A DNA stretch of 64,000 nt. It comes from Jeotgalibacillus sp. R-1-5s-1 (GTDB lineage: Bacteria; Bacillota; Bacilli; Bacillales; Jeotgalibacillaceae). The stretch lies in NCBI RefSeq assembly GCF_004405105.1, contig NZ_SORW01000046.1, positions 62,001 through 126,000 of the forward strand, written 5' to 3'. The position numbers and the translations under genes are program-made. The notes under the pieces were generated by a model. It was not told the DNA's origin. It did not search any database and saw only the letters and a list, made by a program, of their open reading frames with translations. Shown here piece after piece: positions 51,855 through 61,335 of this stretch; within the stretch, counting starts at the first letter, position 1; each line of letters opens with the position of its first letter.

Positions 51855-52855
51855 TTAAGAAGTATTTACTTGAAAGACTTAGCTGGATCCTGCTGATTGT
51901 GCTATTACAGTTATTAGCTTTGTTGATCGCTTATCTGGATCCCTCCCTTTCGATTAATTCCATGTTCTATTACGCCTTTCTGTCACTTGTGGTCTTTTCC
52001 CTTTTTTTGATGATTCGATATTTTAAAGAAACCTCATTTTATAAAGAGCTCGAGCTACGGGAAGCATCGACTGATACTACCAGTCTTCCAGAACCTAACA
52101 GCCCGTTTGAAACAGCCATTTATGAACAGATGACTGCTTCCATTGAACAGCTTCATAAGGATGCTTCAGCAAACCAAATGCATCTTGAACAGGAAAAGGA
52201 CGAGCTCCTTTCCTGGATTCATGAAGTGAAAACGCCTTTAACCGCGATGCAATTAATCATTGATCGCACAGAAGATCGTCAGTTAAAATCTGAGCTGATG
52301 TATGAGTGGTTGAGAGTCCACTATTTGCTCGATCAACAGCTGCATCAAAAACGGATCCCTTTCATTGAGAATGACCTGTTTATTGAAAAAGTTGAGCTGG
52401 AATCGCTGATTTATAGTGAAATTCATACGCTGCGTTCATGGTGTTTAAAAAAGAAAATCGGCTTTGATGTGGAACTGGGTGTAACACATGTTCTCACGGA
52501 TGCAAAATGGCTGGCATTTATTCTTCGTCAGATTTTAACCAATGCCGTGAAGTACAGCTATGAGGGGTCAGATATATTCATCGAATCACGTGAACAGGCA
52601 GGTCAAACCATTCTGACACTCACTGATCACGGACGTGGGATAGATCCCCGTGATCTGCCGAGAATCTTTGAGAAAGGCTTCACGTCTACCATCAATCAGG
52701 ATCAGCGTGCGACCGGAATGGGGCTTTACTTAGCAAAAAAAGCGGCTATCCCTCTTGAACTGCACCTATCTGTTCAATCATCTGTTGGAGATGGCACCAC
52801 TATGACCCTAACCTTTCCAAAAGAAAATCCATTTCTTGAAATCCAGAGCGTGTGA
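51851..52855 (+). CDS. bceS: Sensor histidine kinase BceS
   Basis: A 334-residue intramembrane-sensing kinase: two helices (about 10-28 and 36-55) with only a short outer loop, then the H-box SWIHEVKTPLTAM (His124) and an ATPase domain with DHGRGID and GMGLYLAKK. Lacking its own outer sensor, it reads the BceAB transporter. Starts within bceR (ATGA overlap). Confidence 0.92.
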   Translation: MIKKYLLERLSWILLIVLLQLLALLIAYLDPSLSINSMFYYAFLSLVVFSLFLMIRYFKETSFYKELELREASTDTTSLPEPNSPFETAIYEQMTASIEQLHKDASANQMHLEQEKDELLSWIHEVKTPLTAMQLIIDRTEDRQLKSELMYEWLRVHYLLDQQLHQKRIPFIENDLFIEKVELESLIYSEIHTLRSWCLKKKIGFDVELGVTHVLTDAKWLAFILRQILTNAVKYSYEGSDIFIESREQAGQTILTLTDHGRGIDPRDLPRIFEKGFTSTINQDQRATGMGLYLAKKAAIPLELHLSVQSSVGDGTTMTLTFPKENPFLEIQSV

Positions 52856-52874
52856 CAAAAATGTCACACGCTCT
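52845..52874. promoter_or_regulatory. BceR operator (30-bp palindrome) upstream of bceAB
   Basis: agagcgtgtgaca-aaaa-tgtcacacgctct is a perfect dyad containing TGACA-N4-TGTCA, the form recognised by BceR-like regulators. It lies about 45 bases before the -10 TACAAT (52920-52925), whose -35 is poor, as expected for an activated promoter. It may also act as a terminator for bceS. Confidence 0.78.
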
Positions 52875-52956
52875 GCTCTTTTGTTAGGACAATCAAAGGA
52901 CTTCACGAAATCGAATCGTTACAATAAATGTATCTTACTAACTGGAGGACATTGTG

Positions 52957-53718
52957 ATGATCATACTTGAGGCAAAAAGAATCCATAAAAGCTATGGAAA
53001 TAAATTCACAAAGCAGGAAGTCTTAAAAGGGATTGATATCAATATTCAAAAAGGCGAATTTGTCACGATTATGGGCGCATCCGGCTCAGGTAAAACCACA
53101 TTGTTGAATGTACTCTCAACCATTGACCGTCTTAGTCATGGATCGTTAATGATCGAGGATGAGGATCTGACAAAAAGTAAAGAAAAAAATCTGGCAGAAT
53201 TCAGGAAACATCATTTAGGATTTATTTTTCAGGATTATAACCTGCTCGATACACTCACAGTAAGAGAAAACATCCTTCTGCCTCTTTCGATTACAGCGAC
53301 TTCAAAAAAAGAAGCACTCGGGAAATTCGAATCGATCGCAAAAGATTTAGGCATTGAAGCCATTGCTGATAAATATCCAAATGAAATATCAGGCGGTCAA
53401 AAGCAACGTACATCTGCAGCGCGAGCCTTTATCCATGAACCAAGCATCATCTTTGCGGACGAACCGACTGGTGCTCTTGATTCAAAAGCGGCATCAGATC
53501 TGCTCGGTAAGTTAACTCATTTAAATGAAAAACGCCAATCAACTATCGTAATGGTCAGTCATGATCCGGTTGCTGCAAGCTACAGCAGCCGCGTCATTTT
53601 TATTAAAGATGGTCAAATCTATACACAGTTGAACAAAGGTGAAGGTAGCCGCAACACATTTTTGAAGGATATTATGAAAACGCAGGGCGTACTTGGTGGT
53701 GTGAAGTATGAGTATTAA
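52957..53718 (+). CDS. bceA: Bacitracin-type peptide ABC transporter ATPase BceA
   Basis: A 253-residue ATPase. Walker [10 protein letters not shown] (about 41-49), signature [14 protein letters not shown], Walker [13 protein letters not shown]. Works with BceB to free lipid II-cycle targets from antimicrobial peptides such as bacitracin. The ATG at 52957 is eight bases after GGAGG; the GTG at 52954 is an alternative. Overlaps bceB by 11 bases. Confidence 0.9.
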   Translation: MIILEAKRIHKSYGNKFTKQEVLKGIDINIQKGEFVTIMGASGSGKTTLLNVLSTIDRLSHGSLMIEDEDLTKSKEKNLAEFRKHHLGFIFQDYNLLDTLTVRENILLPLSITATSKKEALGKFESIAKDLGIEAIADKYPNEISGGQKQRTSAARAFIHEPSIIFADEPTGALDSKAASDLLGKLTHLNEKRQSTIVMVSHDPVAASYSSRVIFIKDGQIYTQLNKGEGSRNTFLKDIMKTQGVLGGVKYEY

Positions 53719-55651
53719 TCAGCTGATCTTCCGCAGCTTTCGAAAGAATTTGAAGAGCTACTACCTTTATGTCTTTGCGCTGATCTTCAGTGCCGCTCTC
53801 TATTTTGCATTTGTCACATTGCAATTTGATCCCTCTATGAATCAAGCAGAAGGATCTGTCAGAGGTGAAGCAGGAATCAGGGCTGCTTCTGTCCTGTTGA
53901 TCGGGATTGTCTCCATATTCCTGCTGTATGCCAACAACTTATTTATCAAACGGCGGAGTAAAGAAATCGGTCTGTTTCAGCTGATTGGCATGACAAAAAA
54001 TCGGATTTTTGCCATTCTGAGTGCTGAAAACCTGCTGCTCTACTACAGCTCTCTGATTGTTGGAACAGGAGTCGGATTTGCGATTTCAAAATTAGTCGCC
54101 ATGATCTTTTTCAGGCTTACCGGTGTGGATGAGACCGCAACGCTAAACTTTTCGATTCAGGCTTTTATCCAGACGTTGCTCGTATTCAGTGCTGTCTACT
54201 TTTTGATTATGATCATGAATCTGATCTATATCAAACGGCAGAGTATCCTGTCACTTTTCCATGTAAAAAGTAAGTCAGAAAACAAAATCAAAAAGATGTC
54301 GATCATTGAAATTCTGATTGGTCTACTTGGCATCCTTCTGATTTCGACTGGCTATTATGTATCTGCACGGCTTTTTGACGGGAATTTTAATTCATTCACT
54401 CAATTGTTTTCAGCCATGGTCTTTATCCTGGGCAGTGTGATTATCGGGACATATTTTTTCTACAAAGGTTCAGTCAGCTTTATCGCGAACCTGATCAGAA
54501 AGAATAAAGGTGGCTATTTGAATATCAATGAAGTCATGTCACTCTCGTCCATCATGTTCAGGATGAAATCAAACGCGATGCTGCTGACGATTATTACGAC
54601 GGTATCTGCACTTGCAATCGGACTGCTGTCGTTAAGCTATATCTCCTATTACTCTGCTGAAAGAACGGCTGAGAATTCTTCGCCTGATGATTTTACTTTC
54701 GTCACAGCAGAAAATGCAGAGGCATTTGGTGGAGTGCTAAACGAAAACGCGATTGCATACAGCCAAAAACAGATTGATGTGATACTGGCAGATATCCGGA
54801 TTGAGGAAATTGCAGGTGCAAATATGCAAGAGCTTCAATTTGAAGAAGGAATAACTAATATGTCAGTCGTCAGCGATGCTCAAATTGAAGGAGTTGATAT
54901 CAGCGTTAATGACATATTATTCTCGGGTTCAAATGATGCGGTTCAAGCCCTTATGAATCTTCAGGATGAAGGAACCCTTACGCTCTTCGGTGCTACAAGC
55001 GAAGTAGAAAAAGAATATGCAGGGTTAAGTGATGAACACATATTGCCTCCTGTTTTCACTGGTGGTTTACCTGTTGCAGTCGTTGATGAATCCGTTTACG
55101 GTATGCTCGCTGAAGATGTGAATGAGGAAATCCAGCGGGAATATTCACAGTATATCGGATTTACACTAGAGGACCCTGATACTGCTGAAAAAGCTGATAA
55201 GCTTTTTAACAATATGCCATTCAGCGATGAGGCCGGAAATACCTCGCTCTATTCTGTGGAACAGATGCAAAAATCAAATATGGGCTTTATCATGTTTGTC
55301 GTCGGCTTCCTCGGCCTCACGTTCCTGATCACATCAGGCTGCATTCTTTATTTTAAGCAGGTAGAAGAAGGTGATGAAGAGCAGCCGAATTACAGGATAC
55401 TGCGAAAACTTGGTTTTACACGGGAAGATCTTCTGCAGGGTATTCTTCAAAAGCAGATCATCAACTTTGGAATTCCGCTGACTGTTGGTCTTCTGCACAG
55501 CTACTTCGCCGTCAGATCCGGCTGGTTTTTCTTCGGAACCGAGCTTTGGACGCCAATGGTGATTGTAATGGTCTTATATGCTGCGCTCTATTCAACCTTT
55601 GGTATATTGTCTGTTTTTTATTATAAAAAGGTTATCAGATTGTCTCTGTGA
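53708..55651 (+). CDS. bceB: Bacitracin-type peptide ABC transporter permease BceB
   Basis: A 647-residue FtsX-like permease with about ten helices and a large outer domain (about residues 305-520) between helices seven and eight, the hallmark of BceB and the peptide-binding part. [18 protein letters not shown] and the matching C-terminal [13 protein letters not shown] are the cytoplasmic coupling helices. Completes the bceRSAB module. Ends before a strong terminator. Confidence 0.92.
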   Translation: MSINQLIFRSFRKNLKSYYLYVFALIFSAALYFAFVTLQFDPSMNQAEGSVRGEAGIRAASVLLIGIVSIFLLYANNLFIKRRSKEIGLFQLIGMTKNRIFAILSAENLLLYYSSLIVGTGVGFAISKLVAMIFFRLTGVDETATLNFSIQAFIQTLLVFSAVYFLIMIMNLIYIKRQSILSLFHVKSKSENKIKKMSIIEILIGLLGILLISTGYYVSARLFDGNFNSFTQLFSAMVFILGSVIIGTYFFYKGSVSFIANLIRKNKGGYLNINEVMSLSSIMFRMKSNAMLLTIITTVSALAIGLLSLSYISYYSAERTAENSSPDDFTFVTAENAEAFGGVLNENAIAYSQKQIDVILADIRIEEIAGANMQELQFEEGITNMSVVSDAQIEGVDISVNDILFSGSNDAVQALMNLQDEGTLTLFGATSEVEKEYAGLSDEHILPPVFTGGLPVAVVDESVYGMLAEDVNEEIQREYSQYIGFTLEDPDTAEKADKLFNNMPFSDEAGNTSLYSVEQMQKSNMGFIMFVVGFLGLTFLITSGCILYFKQVEEGDEEQPNYRILRKLGFTREDLLQGILQKQIINFGIPLTVGLLHSYFAVRSGWFFFGTELWTPMVIVMVLYAALYSTFGILSVFYYKKVIRLSL

Positions 55652-55679
55652 TGAATACAAAATGAATTTACATTACTAT

Positions 55680-55714
55680 AGAGTTCCCTGTGTCAGATAC
55701 ACAGGGAACTCTTT
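55680..55714 (+). terminator. Terminator of bceAB
   Basis: gagttccctgtgt / acacagggaactc, then ttt. Confidence 0.88.
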
Positions 55715-55748
55715 GTTCAACTACGTTCATAATTAGCAAAAAAGCCTT

Positions 55749-55866
55749 ACTCCTCAGAATAAGACTCTTTAAAACTCTATCAAGCCGCCTTCGAAACCTT
55801 CTCCACTTTCGAATACGTTCATTTTCTCCATACAAACTCCATCGGCCCCTGGTTGTAGCGTTTCAG
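55749..55866 (-). pseudogene. Duplicated 3' end of the DUF418 gene (remnant)
   Basis: 118 bp matching the intact gene's 3' end (56314-56431) with six differences. It codes for the last 24 or so residues of DUF418 but a TGG codon has become TGA (arg-Lys-stop), so it is dead. Its outer edge retains a terminator arm (aaaaaagcctta) lost beside the intact copy, so this is the original flank and the cargo lies between the copies. Confidence 0.88.
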
Positions 55867-55928
55867 TATTATATAACTCTGCCATGCTATTTACTTTTAT
55901 AGACAAAATCATTTACAGGAAGAAATTC

Positions 55929-56150
55929 TCAGAAATCTTTTTTTAGAATTTCTTGTAAATTTCCTATCACATCTTCACTGAGTTGAATGGTTTGACTTAC
56001 CACCCCTTTTTCTTTTCTTTCCATAGAGCCATAAGTGTTAAGCTGGACATATTTTTTTCCATTTTTCATGAGTACATTATATGTTGTTTGTACTTCATCA
56101 TGTACTTTTGAATTTCTACTAATTTTCGTAATTTTATTGATTAGAGCCAT
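55929..56150 (-). CDS. 73-residue protein carried by insertion element 1
   Basis: A small basic-to-neutral protein starting MALINKITKISRNSKVHDE with a second half of alternating charged residues and strands; similar short proteins are, as far as I recall, sometimes named methionyl-tRNA formyltransferase in databases, which the length excludes. Start ATG at 56150 has AAAGGGAG upstream, better than the ATG at 56195. It is the only gene in the insertion, so it should be the selected cargo; function unknown. Confidence 0.62.
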   Translation of the reverse strand: MALINKITKISRNSKVHDEVQTTYNVLMKNGKKYVQLNTYGSMERKEKGVVSQTIQLSEDVIGNLQEILKKDF

Positions 56151-56283
56151 AACTTTATAAACACTCCCTTTATTATGTTTAATATCGTTAATCAACTAAA
56201 TTTTATAGCTAGTTTTAGTAATTTCTTATCTTTAAATCGTTTTTATACTTATTAAAATCCCACAAATTAACGTTTTATTGAAA

Positions 56284-56306
56284 CGTAGACTTCAGGGACA
56301 GATACT
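56284..56306. repeat. Palindromic GTCTGTCCC repeat, copy 17 (half element)
   Basis: gtagacttcagggacagat lies in the inserted segment, eight bases from the start of the duplicated gene end. Confidence 0.7.
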
Positions 56307-56344
56307 GACTCTGACTCCTCAGAATAAGACTCTTTAAAACTCTA

Positions 56345-57574
56345 TCAAGCCGCCTTCGAAACCTTCTCCACTCTCGAATACGTCCATTTTCTCCATACAA
56401 ACTCCATTGGCCCCTGATTGTATCGCTTCAGCAACAGATGACTCAACACGACCTGTACAATGTAAATCGCGATTGCAATTAGCACACCCTGAGTTTTCGA
56501 TACCTGACCAAATAATCCGAAGCCATATCCGTTGAAGATAATCACTGCAATCACTGACTGCATCAAATAGTTCGTCAATGCCATCCGGCCGACTGACGCA
56601 AACGGCATGAGCATTTTTTCAACGGAAGCTTTTCTCGTCAATAAGACAATGACGGATACGTAAAACAGCATCAGAAATGGTCCGCCAATTGCGTTTAATC
56701 CTTCCGCGATTGGCAAGGTAACATACGGAGCCCAGCCAAACACATTGTAAGCAACCGCTACAGACAATCCGACTAAAGGAACACCAATTGCCAGCCCAAT
56801 CCACATCACCTTTTTCCAGCGCTGAAGATTGCGTTCGATATCCGTAAACATCCCTGTCTTTCCTAAATAAAGTCCAATCAAAAACAGCGGTAAAATGGTC
56901 GGTACAACTAACAGCACCTGCAACAAAATCGGTAACACTTCATTGGTTAACCTAAAAGCCAGAATCTCTCCGAAACTGCCCTCTGCCATCACCGTTGCGG
57001 CCACAACAGAAGACGCATTCAGATTCTCCATTGTATCCATACCTTGATTCACTATAAATTGAATACTCACACTGCTGAACAACATCAATGCCGTCATGAG
57101 AAGCGGCCCAAAGATCATCAGGGATATCGCCCAGATCTTAATGACCTTCGACGAGCGCTCAATAAACAACGGCAGCAAAAATCCTGTAATCGCATATGTA
57201 TGTAAAATATCTCCCGACCAGATAAAAATGAGATGTACAAGCCCAATCAGCAGCAAAAATACAAGTCGGCGTCTAAATAGTTGCTTCGCCGGCAACCCGC
57301 GCTTCATTAGACGGCTGTAAAAAATATAAAATCCTAAACCGAATAACATTGAAAACATCGGGTAAAACTTTCCGTCTACAAAAAATGCCGTCAGCAGCGT
57401 CAGAGTCGCATTCAGTCCGCCCTCCGGCAAGCGCTCACCCTCAAATAATCCATTAAGCTCCGTAAAAACAGGCGTCTTAAACGCAATCATATTCGCAATC
57501 AAAATGCCAAACAGCGCAAAGCCCCGGATGATATCCAGCGCATGGATCCGCTCTTTCATCGAAACCGAACTCAT
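56345..57574 (-). CDS. DUF418 domain membrane protein (YeiB/YxaH type)
   Basis: A 409-residue polytopic membrane protein. The N-terminal IHALDIIRGFALFGILIANM and the C-terminal RYNQGPMEFVWRKWTYSR are DUF418 hallmarks; about ten helices. Function unknown; some relatives are acyltransferase-like. ATG at 57574 after GGAGGG. Its 3' end is duplicated at 55749-55866 by an insertion, and the gene itself is intact. Confidence 0.88.
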   Translation of the reverse strand: MSSVSMKERIHALDIIRGFALFGILIANMIAFKTPVFTELNGLFEGERLPEGGLNATLTLLTAFFVDGKFYPMFSMLFGLGFYIFYSRLMKRGLPAKQLFRRRLVFLLLIGLVHLIFIWSGDILHTYAITGFLLPLFIERSSKVIKIWAISLMIFGPLLMTALMLFSSVSIQFIVNQGMDTMENLNASSVVAATVMAEGSFGEILAFRLTNEVLPILLQVLLVVPTILPLFLIGLYLGKTGMFTDIERNLQRWKKVMWIGLAIGVPLVGLSVAVAYNVFGWAPYVTLPIAEGLNAIGGPFLMLFYVSVIVLLTRKASVEKMLMPFASVGRMALTNYLMQSVIAVIIFNGYGFGLFGQVSKTQGVLIAIAIYIVQVVLSHLLLKRYNQGPMEFVWRKWTYSRVEKVSKAA

Positions 57575-57698
57575 AGTGCCACCCTCCTAATTTTTCATTC
57601 ACTTCTAATCTTAATGCAAGCAGTTCCGATAAACAATCAGATTCTGGAAAAATGACGAGTACTCTTTCTAATCAAGGTATACGTATAGGAAATAAAAA

Positions 57699-57730
57699 GA
57701 ACTCCCTTTCATTCGTTGAAAAGGAGTTCA
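57699..57730 (-). terminator. Terminator of the sugar dehydrogenase gene
   Basis: gaactccctttc / gaaaaggagttc hairpin between 57699 and 57730. Confidence 0.7.
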
Positions 57731-57737
57731 GGTGCTT

Positions 57738-58805
57738 CTATTCAGATGACGTCAGCGAAACGCTGTAAAGCTTATCATCGCCTGCTTCAGGATTCCCTCT
57801 GCCATCCGTGTTATTGCTCACAAAGTAAAGCGTATCTCCTTCAATAAACAAGTCCCGTATTCTGCCCAAACCGGACACGAACGTGCGCTGTTCATTCGTT
57901 GCAGGGTCAAATTCCAATACGGCCGTTCCTCTCAAAGACGCAACATAGACTTTCCCGTCATAATAGCCCATCCCGGACGGTGCCCAGGTGGAATCGTCTC
58001 CGGACGTAAATAGTGGTGACACCATATCATCCTGCTCCTGATCGCCTTCGATGATTGGCCAGCCATAATTCTGACCCGCTTCAATCTCATTAATTTCATC
58101 ATTTGAACTGTTGCCGTGCTCACTTGCATACATCGTACCATCCGGCGACCAGGTCAGCCCTTGCGGATTCCGGTGACCGTAGCTGTACACATAGGAGTCC
58201 GGAAATGGATTGTCATCCGGAACGGAGCCATCTAAGTTCAACCTCAGGATTTTACCCCCGAGAGAATCGATCTCCTGCGCAAGATCCACATTAGCTGCAT
58301 CTCCCGCGGTCGCATACAGCTTGTCATCCGGCCCCATTTTCAGCCTGCCGCCATGATGCACATTCCCGCTCGGAATCTCATCCAGCAAAAGATCTTCCTC
58401 CGTCCAGACACCATTCTCTAAACGCAGAGTAACGATCCGGTTGAATTGTCCGTCATCATTTTCATACGTATAGTAGGCATACGCCATTTGTGATTCCTGA
58501 AAGTCAGGCGCCAGGACAAAGCCAAGTAGACCCGCTTCAGCAGCAGTTGCCAGCTCCTCCTCCAGCTCCACATTCTGACGCTCCGCCTGATCCCCTTCCA
58601 CCTTTACAATACTCCCGGTTCTCTCTGTAATGTAAAACGTATCATCCTGATGATCAATCGACCATGGAATCTCAAGATTTTCCGCAACCGTTTCAATTTC
58701 CTGTTCAGACACTGCCCCTTCTGACATGTCACCCTGTCCGCTGCCTGAAGAACAGCCGGCGATGAACAGGACCGCAGTCAATGAAGTGATGAAAGTCTTT
58801 TTCAC
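57738..58805 (-). CDS. PQQ-type glucose/sorbosone dehydrogenase-like lipoprotein
   Basis: A 355-residue beta-propeller protein. Lipobox IAGC near residue 18 anchors it outside. GNVHHGGRLKMGPDD (catalytic His region), LRLNLDGSVPDDNPF and YGHRNPQGLTW, then ASEHGNSSNDEINEI, are the soluble glucose dehydrogenase/Hip-type propeller motifs. Substrate and true need for PQQ are uncertain. GTG start at 58805, downstream of GAGGAGGG. Confidence 0.85.
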   Translation of the reverse strand: MKKTFITSLTAVLFIAGCSSGSGQGDMSEGAVSEQEIETVAENLEIPWSIDHQDDTFYITERTGSIVKVEGDQAERQNVELEEELATAAEAGLLGFVLAPDFQESQMAYAYYTYENDDGQFNRIVTLRLENGVWTEEDLLLDEIPSGNVHHGGRLKMGPDDKLYATAGDAANVDLAQEIDSLGGKILRLNLDGSVPDDNPFPDSYVYSYGHRNPQGLTWSPDGTMYASEHGNSSNDEINEIEAGQNYGWPIIEGDQEQDDMVSPLFTSGDDSTWAPSGMGYYDGKVYVASLRGTAVLEFDPATNEQRTFVSGLGRIRDLFIEGDTLYFVSNNTDGRGNPEAGDDKLYSVSLTSSE

Positions 58806-58971
58806 GTTGGTTAAGCCCTCCTCTTTAAACGTTTGCTTTGTTATAAGCATACCTTACTGCGCTGGGGTCGTTCACTAAATAATCGTCCTTCACCACTCAT
58901 CATTTGCTTTCTGGTTAATGTTAACAGTACGATAAGGTTGAATCATAAAACATTTCAATGGAGGAATTCTC

Positions 58972-59736
58972 ATGAAGTATACGGTGATTACAGGTGCCAG
59001 CTCTGGCATTGGCTACGAAGCCGCATTAGCATTTGCTTCACGGAATAAAAACATCATTGTCATTGCCAGACGGGAGGACCAGCTACATAAGCTAAAGCAG
59101 GAAATCCACAACATCAATCCCGACCTGGACGTCGTCATTAAACCAGCCGACCTCTCAGAAAGTGAACATGTCCATGCCTTATACGAGAGTCTAAAAGAAT
59201 ACGATATCGAAACCTGGGTCAACAACGCAGGCTTCGGAAACAGCGCACCTATTACGGAGCAAAATGTCCACAAGATCGAAAAAATGCTCCGCGTCAACAT
59301 CGAAGCACTCACAACCCTTTCCACCCTATACGCCCGTGATTATGCCGAAAAAGAAGGCGCAACATTAATCAACGTCGGCTCTGACGTAGGTTACAGACTC
59401 GTTGCAAACGGCGTCTCATATGCGGCTACTAAATTTTATGTAACGGCCTTTACAGAAGGACTCGCCCAGGAGCTGCAGGACCAAGGCGCACCAATGAAAG
59501 TAAAACTACTCGCCCCAGCCATGACCGAAACCGAATTCGTCAAAACAGCCCGCGAAATCGATGAATTCAGCTACCGCGACAACGTTCAAAAATATCATAC
59601 CGCCAAAGAAATGGCCGAATTCATGCTGGAGCTCTATGATAGCGAAAAAGTAGTTGGTAAAGTAAACAGCGAAAGCTACGAATTTGAATTACTCGATCCA
59701 ATCTATCCGTATACGTCGAGACGGAAGGCTGATTGA
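58972..59736 (+). CDS. Short-chain dehydrogenase/reductase
   Basis: A 254-residue classical SDR: TGASSGIG (about 7-14), NNAGFGN, catalytic Ser in VGSDVG and YAATKFY. Ser and YxxxK are intact. Start ATG at 58972 after GGAGG. Substrate unknown. Its last 24 or so codons and its terminator are duplicated at 62559-62685 by an insertion. Confidence 0.88.
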   Translation: MKYTVITGASSGIGYEAALAFASRNKNIIVIARREDQLHKLKQEIHNINPDLDVVIKPADLSESEHVHALYESLKEYDIETWVNNAGFGNSAPITEQNVHKIEKMLRVNIEALTTLSTLYARDYAEKEGATLINVGSDVGYRLVANGVSYAATKFYVTAFTEGLAQELQDQGAPMKVKLLAPAMTETEFVKTAREIDEFSYRDNVQKYHTAKEMAEFMLELYDSEKVVGKVNSESYEFELLDPIYPYTSRRKAD

Positions 59737-59753
59737 GGTTTCAGAGCGTAATG

Positions 59754-59788
59754 AAAAAGGTCAGCCGTTGATATGGCTGACCTTTTTT
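59754..59788. terminator. Terminator of the SDR gene (original-side copy)
   Basis: aaaaaggtcagcc / ggctgacctttttt; a second copy is at 62652-62686. Confidence 0.9.
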
Positions 59789-59972
59789 GGCTTTTAAGTT
59801 AACATCCTTAGTATTGCATGACTTAATTTCTTAAACAGGTATTTTCGATTTTGACACTAAAGAGTTAGCTCATTCATCAAAATTAATACCCGTTAAAATT
59901 AGTTCCCAGTTTAACAATTCAATCAGTTTATAATTCAATTTTAAATATTAAATCAAACACAAGTTATAGAAT

Positions 59973-61331
59973 TCAGAGAATAAGATCTTCATCACTCATC
60001 ATAAAGTTTTCGAATTCTTCAAGGGTTTCATACTTAAATGCTATATTTAATCCTTGAGCTAATGAGACAATGGTTTTCTCATGAAGTGATTCGTCAGATA
60101 TTGCGTTATTTACTAATTCTCTTAATTCTACAAGAGTTAATTCATATTCTTTAAAGAAGTTAACCAGTAATTCTTCCTCATCCTTGATTTGTTGAATAAG
60201 CGCTTTTGAAAATGCTTCTGCTTCTTTACGAGCCTCTTTTGCAAGAGACAAGTCTTCTCTGGCATGAATGAAAACTTTATATAATTGCTTCATTCCTATT
60301 AGAGTTACAGTTCCTGCAACCGCTGCGCCAATCGGCCCGAACAAGGCTGCTCCGGCAGCAGTCATAATGATACCTGAGAAACAACTTACAGCGTTTGTTC
60401 CCAAAGCTTCAATATACTCATCTGTTGAAATTTTCTTATTGAGATATTTATAGGTTAACTCAGTGATATTGACTGCTGAACTAGCCATTGCTGTTACTAC
60501 ATTTCCAGACATGATTGGGCTGTTTTTACCAAGATACTTTAATCCATAAGAGATCCCACTAATGATTGCTCCACGTGCGGCACTATTTGTAGCTGCTTTT
60601 CCCGATTCTTTCACACAAAATTCTCCTTTAAAAGCTCCTTGCAAAGCAGTGACCGTACCACCCGTGAAGGCACCTGCTAGCGCACCACCTAACATCGCGT
60701 TTTTAGCACCGGAGAGGAATTCTGTTTTATTCATTTTCATTGCAAACTCTTTTGGGTTTTTAGCCGCTTCAGTTGCTTCATCATAAGTGGTCCCACCACT
60801 GTTTATTTTTCCGTACTCCGTTTGACCTTTAAGATTTGTGTTAGCATCTTTATAGTCTTCCGAAAATATATTGTTCGTTTTAATTCGATTCTCTAACAGG
60901 TCTTGGATCTTTTCTTTTTTTTCGCTATTTACTAACCTGTCCATTCCAGTGTATTTAGAGTTAGAAATAGCTCTAGCTGCTGTAGATGCCGTTTTGTAAG
61001 ACTTGGCCTGTATTTTTTTTAATATGTCACCACTCGGATTCCGAATTAGTATGTCTGCTGCCGAATGAGATTCGCCAAGTTGATCAGTAGTCACTGCTCT
61101 TAATAAACTTCCAGCTTTTGCAGCAGCACTATTAAATTTTGTCATTTCAATAATTTCAAACATACGACCTTGTGTTTGATCAGTTGAACAGTTCACATAT
61201 TGCTTAGCTACTTTAGTCAAAAGATTTGAACCAGCAACTGTCTCAATTAAAGCATTACCATGTCTTTCAATGGTTTCACTTACAACTTGACCTGCAATAA
61301 AATCAATGTCTGATTGTCTTAATGGGTTCAT
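59973..61331 (-). CDS. Glycine-zipper protein with putative nuclease-like N-terminus, cargo of element 2
   Basis: A 452-residue protein. Near residue 59 a Glu-containing helix, then AADILI (Asp93) and KKIQAKSY (Gln108-Ala-Lys110) recall the D/Q-X-K arrangement of Mrr-like PD-(D/E)XK nucleases. Residues 205-233, 250-268 and 313-348 are Ala/Gly-rich membrane-type segments (LGGALAGAFTGG; GAALFGPIGAAVAG); the last 95 residues are charged helices. Begins 4 bases after the partner gene, without its own clear ribosome site, so it is probably coupled to it. I cannot name the family. Confidence 0.65.
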   Translation of the reverse strand: MNPLRQSDIDFIAGQVVSETIERHGNALIETVAGSNLLTKVAKQYVNCSTDQTQGRMFEIIEMTKFNSAAAKAGSLLRAVTTDQLGESHSAADILIRNPSGDILKKIQAKSYKTASTAARAISNSKYTGMDRLVNSEKKEKIQDLLENRIKTNNIFSEDYKDANTNLKGQTEYGKINSGGTTYDEATEAAKNPKEFAMKMNKTEFLSGAKNAMLGGALAGAFTGGTVTALQGAFKGEFCVKESGKAATNSAARGAIISGISYGLKYLGKNSPIMSGNVVTAMASSAVNITELTYKYLNKKISTDEYIEALGTNAVSCFSGIIMTAAGAALFGPIGAAVAGTVTLIGMKQLYKVFIHAREDLSLAKEARKEAEAFSKALIQQIKDEEELLVNFFKEYELTLVELRELVNNAISDESLHEKTIVSLAQGLNIAFKYETLEEFENFMMSDEDLIL

Positions 61332-61335
61332 GACA

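Larger units (their letters stand above)
55749..56431. mobile_element. Insertion with long target duplication, element 1
   Basis: Direct repeats (55749-55866 and 56314-56431) enclose about 447 bp of unrelated sequence with one gene. No recombinase or terminal inverted repeats. The architecture is the same as element 2 at 59661-62685. Confidence 0.75.
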
